From the NCBI RefSeq assembly GCF_902764455.1, contig NZ_CACWVY010000010.1, positions 2,239 through 66,238 on the forward strand: a DNA stretch of 64,000 nucleotides. Direction: 5' to 3'. The notes below the pieces were generated by a model that was given only the letters and a program-made list of their open reading frames with translations, was not told the origin of the DNA and did no database searches. This stretch comes from an uncultured Methanobrevibacter sp. Lineage in GTDB: Archaea; Methanobacteriota; Methanobacteria; Methanobacteriales; Methanobacteriaceae. Of the stretch, positions 20,798 through 28,128 are shown in pieces (position 1 is the stretch's first letter; each line of letters starts with the position of its first letter). The translations under genes were made by a program, and so were the position numbers.

Positions 20798-21409
20798 TCA
20801 TTCTAAATTGCCGTCAACTACATTTGGCTGGTTATTTTTAATGTAATCGTAACTCAAACCGTCATTTTGTCCGCCAACTATTACTCCATCCGAATCGTAA
20901 TTGACATTTAATTCGCTGTCATAACTTAAACCTGAAGAAGATGAAGATGAGGATGCGGATGATGATGAATCACTTGCTGTATTGGAGCCTGAATTTTGAT
21001 AACTGGCAGTATTATTAGCGTTTTGTGATGTGCCCTCAATAAGGTTAATTGTTTTGTCAGCTGAACAGCTGTTATATTTGTCGTCCCCGTTAAAACTTAC
21101 AGTTATGTTGTATTGGCCTGCAGTTTCATTTTTCACAACCAAACTGCCTCTTCCTTGACTGTCTGTTTTAATTGTGTATTTTTCGGTTCCGTGAGGACTT
21201 TCAAATTTGATGCTGACATCTTTACCTGATAACGCTTTGCCTTGTGCATCTGTAAGTTCAAAATTCACTGAATCTCCACTTTTTATGGTATTATTTCCTA
21301 AAAACTTAATTTGAGTATCAGATTTGACATTATTATGGGAAAATACCATTAATCCGCCAAGTATAATTAAAACAATAATTATAAGTGCTATGAGAATATT
21401 CTTATTCAT
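20798..21409 (-). CDS. Membrane-anchored extracellular protein with Ig-like domain and Ser-rich linker
   Basis: I place the start at the ATG ending at 21409 because GGTGAT lies 3 nt upstream; a longer frame to 21469 exists but lacks a ribosome-binding site. The product has 203 residues. MNKNILIALIIIVLIILGGL is a signal anchor without a lipobox cysteine. An Ig-like beta-sandwich of the Big_1/SpaA style follows (about 35-120), with GDSVNFELTDAQGKALSGKD and SQGRGSLVVKNETAGQYNITV. A Ser/Asn-rich, low-complexity linker (about 130-165) leads to an Asp-rich tail. It is likely displayed outside the membrane. The same type of Ig-like repeat ends the large surface proteins at 28.1, 45.9 and 52.4 kb. 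Function unknown; it is divergently transcribed from purD. Confidence 0.75.
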   Translation of the reverse strand: MNKNILIALIIIVLIILGGLMVFSHNNVKSDTQIKFLGNNTIKSGDSVNFELTDAQGKALSGKDVSIKFESPHGTEKYTIKTDSQGRGSLVVKNETAGQYNITVSFNGDDKYNSCSADKTINLIEGTSQNANNTASYQNSGSNTASDSSSSASSSSSSSGLSYDSELNVNYDSDGVIVGGQNDGLSYDYIKNNQPNVVDGNLE

Positions 21410-21449
21410 AAAATCACCAATGCTTTTTACTTTATACGAAATAGTATAT

Positions 21450-21478
21450 AAATTTCTATACTTATACAAATTTCTATA
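21450..21478. promoter_or_regulatory. Direct 11-bp repeat in the shared upstream region of purD and the Ig-like protein gene
   Basis: AAATTTCTATA occurs at 21450-21460 and again at 21468-21478, 18 bp apart, in the divergent spacer 21410-21527. Spacing of nearly two helical turns is compatible with a repressor or activator site, and the sequences also resemble TATA elements. No family can be assigned. Confidence 0.35.
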
Positions 21479-21527
21479 TAATTTTAAATATTTCTAGGTA
21501 CATATTATTTAATAAGGTGAATTTATT

Positions 21528-22838
21528 ATGAAGGTTTTAGTTGTTGGAACTGGTGCCCGTGAACATGCTATTGCTGATGGTTTAAAGGATGATGTTGAAT
21601 TATACTGTTATATGAGTAAAATCAATCCGGGAATGTCTAAAATAGCTGATTTTAAGCAAGGTGATGAAGGGGAAGTTGAAAAAGTTGCAGAATATGCTGT
21701 TGAAAATGATATTGACATAGCATTTATTGGTCCTGAAGCTCCTCTTGGAAAAGGAATCGTAGATGAACTTCAAAAAAATGGAATAAAATGTGTTGGACCA
21801 ACCCAAAGTGCAGCAAGAATTGAAACTGACAAATCCTTTATGAGAAAACTCTTTGAAGACTATGAAATTGAAGGGTCACTTGTTTATAAGGTATTTGATA
21901 ACTCTGAAGATGTTTCTAAATTTTTAGATGAATTTGACAGGGATGTTGTAGTAAAACCTGTTGGATTGACAGGAGGAAAAGGAGTTAAAATCGTCGGTGA
22001 CCATTTAAAAGATAATGAAGAAGCAAAAGAATACTCCTGTGAAGTAATTGATAATGAAATGGGAGGATTTGCTCAAGTTATCATCGAAGAAAGATTAATT
22101 GGTGAAGAATTTACCATCCAGGCATTTTGTGACGGTGAACACTTGGCACCTATGCCTGCAGCTCAAGACCATCCTCATGCTTTTGAAGGTGATGTTGGTG
22201 CAATTACTGGTGGAATGGGTTCTTACTCTGATGTTGGAGGATTATTACCATTTTTAAGCCAAGATGATTATGATAAAGCTGTAGAAATCATGCAAGAAAC
22301 TATTAAAGCTATTGCCGAAGAAGCAGAACCATACAAAGGAATTTTATATGGTCAGTTCATGCTGACAGCTGACGGACCTAAACTCATTGAATACAATGCA
22401 AGATTCGGAGATCCTGAAGCAATGAATGTTTTACCTCTGCTTAAAACTCCGTTGGTTGATGTGTGCCAAGCTATTGTTGACGGTAACTTAGATAAAGTGG
22501 AATTTGAAGACAAAGCAAGCGTATGTAAATATATTGTACCAGACGGATATCCTGAAACAGAATATGCCGGAGAACTCATTGAAGTGGATGAAGAAGCTAT
22601 TGAAGATATGGGTGCAAAAGTATTTTATGCTGCTGTAAGCAAAGAAGACGATGGAATTCACCTGTCCGGTTCAAGGGCATTAGGTATTGTAGCCAGCGGT
22701 GAATCTATCGAAGATGCTGAAAAAATAGCTGAAAAAGCATGTGAGTTTGTTAAAGGTAATGTTTACCACAGAAGAGATGTCGGTACAACTGAACTTGTTA
22801 ACAAACGTGTAGAACATATGAAAGAAATTTTAAACTAA
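21528..22838 (+). CDS. purD: Phosphoribosylamine-glycine ligase PurD
   Basis: ATP-grasp ligase joining phosphoribosylamine and glycine in step two of purine synthesis. The 436 residues are full length. It opens with [19 protein letters not shown], then [16 protein letters not shown], the ATP-grasp segment [17 protein letters not shown] and [34 protein letters not shown], and the metal-binding [15 protein letters not shown]. The start follows AAGGTGA. It is a single-gene unit here; the stop is followed only by a T-rich run, without an evident hairpin. Confidence 0.96.
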   Translation: MKVLVVGTGAREHAIADGLKDDVELYCYMSKINPGMSKIADFKQGDEGEVEKVAEYAVENDIDIAFIGPEAPLGKGIVDELQKNGIKCVGPTQSAARIETDKSFMRKLFEDYEIEGSLVYKVFDNSEDVSKFLDEFDRDVVVKPVGLTGGKGVKIVGDHLKDNEEAKEYSCEVIDNEMGGFAQVIIEERLIGEEFTIQAFCDGEHLAPMPAAQDHPHAFEGDVGAITGGMGSYSDVGGLLPFLSQDDYDKAVEIMQETIKAIAEEAEPYKGILYGQFMLTADGPKLIEYNARFGDPEAMNVLPLLKTPLVDVCQAIVDGNLDKVEFEDKASVCKYIVPDGYPETEYAGELIEVDEEAIEDMGAKVFYAAVSKEDDGIHLSGSRALGIVASGESIEDAEKIAEKACEFVKGNVYHRRDVGTTELVNKRVEHMKEILN

Positions 22839-22977
22839 CTTTCTTTTATTCTTTTTTTTATCCGGTGATTTAAATTAAAAAGCATGTTCTGAAGATATTG
22901 ATGAATTAAAAAGAAATATTAATGAAAAAATTGAAAATATTAAAGAAAATACTGATGATGAAAAAACTCTTAAAGAG

Positions 22978-23691
22978 TTGGATGATATTACTTCTTTTCT
23001 TGATGACGATTCAAAAATTCGAAATGGGAAAAAAGCCGGAAAATATAATAAATTAAGCTTTTTTGACAGATTCAAAAGGAGTCTGGAAAGCGATATTGAC
23101 ATTGATCCTGGTCGGTTAATGGGTTTGACTGATGGTATTTTTGGAATGGTAATGACATTGCTTGTATTTGGTATCGGTCTTCCGGAATTTCTAATTACCG
23201 ATTATTCTGATTTTATTTCTTATATCTTCTCATTAAGACCAACTATTGGCCTTACAATAGTAAGTTTTGTTTTAATCAGTTCATTTTGGATTTATCACCA
23301 TGAATTTATAAAAATCAAAAAATTAAATATTCCATATCTGTGGATTAACATATTGTTTTTGATTAGTATTTCATTCATCCCCTTTACAACTTCATTAATT
23401 GGTAAGTATCATTATTTCTTCCTATCCGAAGTATTATTTGGTTTGAATATATTTTTAACAATTGTATTCTTTTTGTTAATGTATTATTATGCATATCAAC
23501 GAGATTTTCTTAAAAACATGCCATCTCATGATGAAAGACATTATATTTATCATACCTTTTACATATTAATGGGTTTTACAGTCATGGTAAATCTCCTGGA
23601 CTTTAATGTATCAGGTAATTTCGTATATTTGTTTTTACTGATGCCTGTGATTTCAACAATCAGAGATATAAGATATAAAATGAAATTATAG
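22978..23691 (+). CDS. TMEM175-like (DUF1211) potassium-channel-family membrane protein, start uncertain
   Basis: Predicted six-helix membrane protein of the TMEM175/DUF1211 family, whose characterised members are K+ channels. The hallmark is at the first helix: PGRLMGLTDGIFGMVMTLLV. Further helices cover the rest of the 237 residues. The coordinate given begins at a TTG without a ribosome-binding site and is only the first permitted codon. The same frame stays open and protein-like upstream to 22879 (KACSEDIDELKRN, then a charged coiled-coil-like stretch) but contains no ATG, GTG or TTG there and is closed by TAA at 22876. A GGTGAT site sits at 22864-22869. Either an unusual start codon is used or the 5' end is damaged. 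Confidence 0.72.
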   Translation: MDDITSFLDDDSKIRNGKKAGKYNKLSFFDRFKRSLESDIDIDPGRLMGLTDGIFGMVMTLLVFGIGLPEFLITDYSDFISYIFSLRPTIGLTIVSFVLISSFWIYHHEFIKIKKLNIPYLWINILFLISISFIPFTTSLIGKYHYFFLSEVLFGLNIFLTIVFFLLMYYYAYQRDFLKNMPSHDERHYIYHTFYILMGFTVMVNLLDFNVSGNFVYLFLLMPVISTIRDIRYKMKL

Positions 23692-23751
23692 AAACATTTA
23701 ATATATATCTTTTACAAATATGATTTTTTATACTGTTTAATGGGGATTATA

Positions 23752-24660
23752 ATGGATAGTTTATTGTCAATTACAGACATCAAAGATGATGTAAAATACA
23801 TTTTAGATTTGGCTAGCAAAATAAAAGCGGGGGAAATTGAAGACAAACCTCTAAAAGGTAAAACATTAGCAATGATATTCCAAAAGTCATCAACAAGAAC
23901 CAGAGTTTCATTTGATGTTGGAATGTATCAGTTAGGCGGAAGAGCAATCTTTTTATCTTCCAATGATTTGCAGATGGGTAGGGGAGAACCAATTTCAGAT
24001 ACCGCAAAGGTTTTAAGCCGGTTCGTTGATGGAATAATGATTCGTGCAATAAAACATTCAGATGTTGAAGAGCTGGCTAAACATTCTGATGTTCCTGTTA
24101 TTAATGGTTTGACTGATTATGAACATCCTTGTCAGGCACTGGCTGACGTGCTGACAATCAAAGAACATTTAGGTGATTGGGAAGGTAAAAAAATCTGTTT
24201 TGTCGGTGATGGAAATAATGTATCCAATTCCCTTTTATTAATAGCTCCATTACTTGGTATGGACATGTCTCTTGCATGTCCTAAAGGATATGAACCTTCA
24301 GAAAAAATAGTAAAAACAGCTAAAGAATATGCAGAAGAAAACAATACCGAAATTATCATTACTGATGATATAGGTGTTGCATTAGAGAATGTCGATGCAG
24401 TATTTACAGATGTTTGGGTAAGTATGGGTGATGAAAAAGAAACTGCCCAAAGAAAAACTGATTTTGCACCATTCCAGGTTAATCAAGACTTAATGAGCTT
24501 GGCAAATGACGGAGCTATATTTCTGCACTGTTTACCTGCTGTAAGGGGTCAGGAAGTTACAGCAGATGTAATTGACGGACCTCAATCTGTAGTTTATGAT
24601 GAGGCCGAAAACAGAATGCACGCCCAAAAAGCTGTTTTATATTATTATATGAAAGATTAG
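23752..24660 (+). CDS. argF: Ornithine carbamoyltransferase ArgF
   Basis: Transfers carbamoyl phosphate to ornithine, giving citrulline in arginine synthesis. I choose ATG 23752 (302 residues, MDSLLSITDIK) because GGGGAT at 23742-23747 is a well-placed ribosome-binding site; ATG 23740 lies upstream of it. Motifs: FQKSSTRTRVSFDVGMYQLG (carbamoyl-phosphate loop STRTR), LTDYEHPCQALADVLT (HPxQ), FVGDGNNVSNSLL, DVWVSMGDE and FLHCLPAVRG with the conserved HCLP of ornithine-specific enzymes. A TATA-like element (TTAATATATATC, near 23699-23710) lies upstream. The stop codon overlaps that of the convergent zinc-ribbon gene by 4 nt. Confidence 0.95.
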   Translation: MDSLLSITDIKDDVKYILDLASKIKAGEIEDKPLKGKTLAMIFQKSSTRTRVSFDVGMYQLGGRAIFLSSNDLQMGRGEPISDTAKVLSRFVDGIMIRAIKHSDVEELAKHSDVPVINGLTDYEHPCQALADVLTIKEHLGDWEGKKICFVGDGNNVSNSLLLIAPLLGMDMSLACPKGYEPSEKIVKTAKEYAEENNTEIIITDDIGVALENVDAVFTDVWVSMGDEKETAQRKTDFAPFQVNQDLMSLANDGAIFLHCLPAVRGQEVTADVIDGPQSVVYDEAENRMHAQKAVLYYYMKD

Positions 24661-24923
24661 AATCTGCTGAATAATGCAGATATGATAAATATTACAATTA
24701 TACCTAAACAACAGCATATAATCCAGCTATTGCCATCACTTTTTGATGAAGTAGTGGTTGTTGTAGTCTGCTGTCTGTTCTGATAGTTATTCTGCTGGTA
24801 ATTTGTTGGAGTTTCAATCACTTCTACTTTTTTTGCAACTTCTTCTTCTTTTAAGGGTGCTCCACAATTTCTACAAAATTTAGCTTCGTCCGGGTTGTCT
24901 TCACCACATTTGTAACAAAACAT
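24657..24923 (-). CDS. Small zinc-ribbon membrane protein
   Basis: An 88-residue protein with an N-terminal zinc ribbon (Cys3, Cys6, Cys17, Cys20: FCYKCG and FCRNCG), a Gln/Asn/Thr-rich linker containing six consecutive Thr, and one C-terminal transmembrane helix beginning ICCCLGIIVIFIISALF. It is probably anchored with the ribbon in the cytosol. Function unknown. It overlaps the upstream DUF2085 gene by 23 nt on the same strand, so the two are probably translated from one message. Confidence 0.8.
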   Translation of the reverse strand: MFCYKCGEDNPDEAKFCRNCGAPLKEEEVAKKVEVIETPTNYQQNNYQNRQQTTTTTTSSKSDGNSWIICCCLGIIVIFIISALFSRF

Positions 24924-25245
24924 TTAAAATCCCTCTGATTATGATTCTTAAAAATATTATTAATCCAATTCCACCAATAAAACCTGTGATGAAACGCAGT
25001 GTATTTGTACTTTCTCTAGGTCCGAAATATTGTGTTAAACCATCAATTGCCACTGGAGTCATTAGAATCATTGATATTATCAATGTGTTAATGTCATAAT
25101 TGTGAATATAAAACCGATTCCAAACTAAAAATACAATTAAACCAGTATAAAAGCCGGTACATCTCGCACAGACTGGAAACTGATGACCTTTAATAAAAAA
25201 ACTTCTTTCAGGTATTCTGTGACAAATTAATTTTGGCAGTTCCAT
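24901..25245 (-). CDS. DUF2085-family membrane protein
   Basis: A 114-residue protein with about three transmembrane helices. The N-terminus has the family pattern: LPKLICHRIPERSF, then FPVCARCTGFYTGL, with conserved His and Cys residues that may bind a metal, followed by DGLTQYFGPRESTN between helices. Family function is unknown. It is the first gene of a minus-strand pair with the zinc-ribbon protein and is divergent from ilvB. The 96-nt spacer between them holds AT-rich promoter-like sequence. Confidence 0.82.
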   Translation of the reverse strand: MELPKLICHRIPERSFFIKGHQFPVCARCTGFYTGLIVFLVWNRFYIHNYDINTLIISMILMTPVAIDGLTQYFGPRESTNTLRFITGFIGGIGLIIFLRIIIRGILNVLLQMW

Positions 25246-25341
25246 ATTATCAACACAAGTTTTCTACATTAATTATTTTTCAATAATTATATATATTTTT
25301 GTATTCATATGTAATTGTATAATATATAAAAAGGTTTTAAT

Positions 25342-27036
25342 ATGAGAGGCGGAGAAGCGATAATTGAATCCCTTAAAAATATGGGAGTAAATACAATATT
25401 TGGTTATCCTGGTGGACAGACCATACCATTCTATGACATGTTATATGATATGGATATGGATCATATATTAGTTAGACACGAACAATGCGCAGCTCATGCA
25501 GCAGACGGTTATGCAAGAGCTTCAGGCAAAGTTGGTGTGTGTTTGGCTACTTCAGGTCCTGGTGCAACTAACCTTGTAACAGGTATTGCAACAGCTTATA
25601 TGGATTCTTCTCCAATTATTGCTATTACTGGACAAGTTCCCACTCATTTAATTGGAAATGATGCTTTTCAGGAAGCAGATATAGTTGGAATTACAATGCC
25701 AATTGTTAAGCATAGTTATCAGCCAAAAAACCCAGATTTAATACCTTCCATGATTAAATCCAGTTTCGAAATAGCTGCAAGTGGAAGGCCAGGTCCGGTT
25801 TTGATTGATGTTCCAAAAGAAGTTCAGGAAGGAGAATTGTCAGAATTTGTAGATACATTAATAGATACACCTGGTTACAATCCGACCACTAAAGGAAATA
25901 TCAGACAAATTAAAAAAGCACGTGATTTAATTAAAGAGTCAAAAAGGCCATTAATCCTTGCTGGTGCAGGTGTAATTATATCCAATGCATGCGATGAATT
26001 AACTCAACTTGCAAATACCATTAACGCTCCGGTAATGACTTCACTTTTAGGTAAGGGTGCATTTGATGAAACTGATGATTTGGCATTAGGAATGCTTGGT
26101 ATGCATGGAAGAAAAGTATCCAATGATTCAATTAATGAGGCCGATTTATTAATAGCTATTGGTATAAGATTTTCAGATAGGACTACCGGTAGATTAGATA
26201 GTTTTGCTCCTGATACAAAAATTATTCACATTGATATTGATCCTGCCGAAATTGGCAAAAATGTTGAAGTTGATTTGCCGATTGTAGGTGATGCTAAAAA
26301 TATTCTATCTTCATTAAATAAAGTTTTAAAAGAATATAAAGTGTCTGATGATGTTAACAAATGGACAGATATGATTAAACAAAGAAAACTGGATTTACTT
26401 CCAAGAGTTACATATGATGATGTTCCATTAAAGCCACAAACTGTTATAAAAGAAATTTCAGAAGTATTGACTCCTGAATCTATTTTAACAACTGATGTAG
26501 GTCAAAACCAGATGTGGGCGGCTCATTTCTATGACACCCAAAGACCTCGTAAATTCATTTCATCAGGAGGTCTTGGAACAATGGGATTCGGATTCCCGTC
26601 AGCTATTGGAGCAAAAGTGGCTTGTCCTGATGATCCGGTTGTATCCATCAACGGTGATGGAGGATTTTTAATGGTTTGCCAGGAACTGGCTACAGTCCGT
26701 GAATATGATATACCGGTTATTGCAGTTGTTTTAGAAAACAGAACTTTAGGAATGGTATATCAATGGCAAAGCTTATTGTATAATAAAAGACATTCACAGA
26801 CTTTATTGGGCAATAGTCCGGACTTTGTTAAGTTAGCTGAAAGTTTTGGTGTTAATGGAGTTAGAATTACAAAACCTGGTGAAACTAAAGAAGCTTTAAG
26901 CAGTGCAATTAAGGATAATGAACCAATTTTATTGGATGTTGTAATCGATTCACAAGAAGCTCTACCTATGCTCCCTCCGGGAGCCGGAATAAACGAGATG
27001 ATTGGTGAGTATAAACTTGAAAAGGATGTGATTTAA
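25342..27036 (+). CDS. ilvB: Acetolactate synthase, catalytic (large) subunit
   Basis: ThDP enzyme that decarboxylates pyruvate and condenses the two-carbon unit with pyruvate or 2-oxobutyrate, the first common step of valine and isoleucine synthesis; each turnover releases CO2. The 564 residues are full length. The catalytic Glu47 lies in VRHEQCAAHAADGYARASG. LATSGPGATNLVTGIA follows, then the central FAD-type domain (GMLGMHGRKVSN, RFSDRTTGRLDSF) and the ThDP motif from SINGDGGFLMVCQEL to VVLEN. The stop codon is followed immediately by the ilvN ATG, so subunits are made in step. Confidence 0.97.
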   Translation: MRGGEAIIESLKNMGVNTIFGYPGGQTIPFYDMLYDMDMDHILVRHEQCAAHAADGYARASGKVGVCLATSGPGATNLVTGIATAYMDSSPIIAITGQVPTHLIGNDAFQEADIVGITMPIVKHSYQPKNPDLIPSMIKSSFEIAASGRPGPVLIDVPKEVQEGELSEFVDTLIDTPGYNPTTKGNIRQIKKARDLIKESKRPLILAGAGVIISNACDELTQLANTINAPVMTSLLGKGAFDETDDLALGMLGMHGRKVSNDSINEADLLIAIGIRFSDRTTGRLDSFAPDTKIIHIDIDPAEIGKNVEVDLPIVGDAKNILSSLNKVLKEYKVSDDVNKWTDMIKQRKLDLLPRVTYDDVPLKPQTVIKEISEVLTPESILTTDVGQNQMWAAHFYDTQRPRKFISSGGLGTMGFGFPSAIGAKVACPDDPVVSINGDGGFLMVCQELATVREYDIPVIAVVLENRTLGMVYQWQSLLYNKRHSQTLLGNSPDFVKLAESFGVNGVRITKPGETKEALSSAIKDNEPILLDVVIDSQEALPMLPPGAGINEMIGEYKLEKDVI

Positions 27037-27522
27037 ATGCCATTAGGGTATCATATTATTTCCACATTAGTTGAGGATAAACCAGGGGTTTTACAAAAAG
27101 TAGCTGGAATGTTTAATAGAAGAGGTTTCAACATTGACAGCATAACCGTTGGAAATTCTGAAGTAGAAGGATTATCTCGTATGGTAATTACAGTCCATGC
27201 GGATGAAAATGGATTGGAACAAGTTACAAAACAATTAAATAAATTAATTGATGTTATCAAGATTAAAGATATTACTAAAAATGCTGTTAAAAGGGAATTA
27301 TGCCTTGTTAAAGTTTATGTCCCTGATGCTCAGGCAAAAGCAGAGATCATGCAATACTCAAATATTTTCAGAGCACATATATTGGACGTTTCAGAAGAAA
27401 CACTAATGGTTGAGCTAACTGGGGATAAAGAGAAAGTTAATGCATTTATATCTTTAGTAGAACCTTTTGGAATTAAAAAAATTGCTCGTACTGGTCTTAC
27501 AGCAATGTCAAGGGGAGTATAA
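27037..27522 (+). CDS. ilvN: Acetolactate synthase, regulatory (small) subunit
   Basis: ACT-domain subunit that activates the catalytic subunit and confers valine feedback inhibition. The 161 residues contain an N-terminal ACT domain (HIISTLVEDKPGVLQKVAGM, RRGFNIDSITVG, about 4-75) and the C-terminal conserved domain (RELCLVKVY, about 85-160, with SGDKEKVNAF-like and GIKKIARTG segments). There is no gap between the ilvB stop and this ATG. The carbonic anhydrase gene starts 3 nt after its stop. Confidence 0.95.
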   Translation: MPLGYHIISTLVEDKPGVLQKVAGMFNRRGFNIDSITVGNSEVEGLSRMVITVHADENGLEQVTKQLNKLIDVIKIKDITKNAVKRELCLVKVYVPDAQAKAEIMQYSNIFRAHILDVSEETLMVELTGDKEKVNAFISLVEPFGIKKIARTGLTAMSRGV

Positions 27523-27525
27523 AAA

Positions 27526-28053
27526 ATGACTATATTAGAAAACGTATTAGAAGATAATAAAAAGTTTGTTGAAAATTTTGAAGGCAAAGAAATGTCTCAC
27601 CACGCACAAAAGAAGTTAGCTATCCTAACCTGTATGGACTGCAGATTAATCGACTTTTTCGAACCTGCATTAGGTCTTGAAAGAGGGGATGCAAAAATCG
27701 TTAGAAACGCAGGTAACTCTATTGTCGGTGAAGATGCAATCAGATCTATAGGTGCAGCTCTTTACAATTTAGGTTGTGAAGAAGTATTAGTTGTAGGTCA
27801 CACTGAATGTGGTATGGCTGGTGCAGATGCTGATGCTTTAAAAGAAAAAATGCTCGCTCGTGGCATTGCAGAAGAAGATATTGCAAAATATGATTTGGCT
27901 GAATGGATTGGTGGATTTGAAGACGAAGAAGAAAACGTCAAAGATGTTGTAGAAAAAATCAAAAACCACCCATTAATCCCAGATGTACCAGTACACGGTC
28001 TTATAATCGATATTGTAACTGGTGAGTTAAAAGTTTTAGTAGATGGTTACTAA
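27526..28053 (+). CDS. cab: Beta-class (Cab-type) carbonic anhydrase
   Basis: Zinc enzyme interconverting CO2 and bicarbonate in the cytosol. The 175 residues match archaeal Cab. Zinc ligands are Cys36 in TCMDCRL (with the Asp38-x-Arg40 dyad of beta enzymes) and His92 and Cys95 in VVGHTECGMAG. KIVRNAGNSIVGEDAIRSI is also typical. The gene starts 3 nt after ilvN and ends the operon at a hairpin. The coupling to acetolactate synthase suggests handling of the CO2 it releases or supply of bicarbonate for carboxylations; that role is inferred from position only. Confidence 0.93.
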   Translation: MTILENVLEDNKKFVENFEGKEMSHHAQKKLAILTCMDCRLIDFFEPALGLERGDAKIVRNAGNSIVGEDAIRSIGAALYNLGCEEVLVVGHTECGMAGADADALKEKMLARGIAEEDIAKYDLAEWIGGFEDEEENVKDVVEKIKNHPLIPDVPVHGLIIDIVTGELKVLVDGY

Positions 28054-28077
28054 TCATCTATTTTCTTATTTTTTTTT
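28040..28077 (+). terminator. Terminator of the ilvB-ilvN-cab operon
   Basis: TAGATG (28040-28045) pairs with CATCTA (28055-28060) around the cab stop codon, followed by a long T-rich tract to 28077. Confidence 0.6.
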
Positions 28078-28124
28078 ACATTAACGATTTAAGTTAATGT
28101 AAACATTCAGTAGTTTACATTAAC
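28076..28124. repeat. Three alternating copies of TTACATTAAC able to form two exclusive hairpins
   Basis: TTACATTAAC at 28076-28085, its complement at 28093-28102, and TTACATTAAC again at 28115-28124. The middle copy can pair with the left one (10 bp, 7-nt loop) or, extended to 12 bp (28093-28104 with 28113-28124, 8-nt loop), with the right one. It lies between the convergent cab and surface-protein genes. Confidence 0.6.
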
Positions 28125-28128
28125 ATTG

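Noticed and set aside
22884-22892. ATG at 22884 as start of the TMEM175-like gene
   Set aside because: It is out of frame and meets TGA after two codons.
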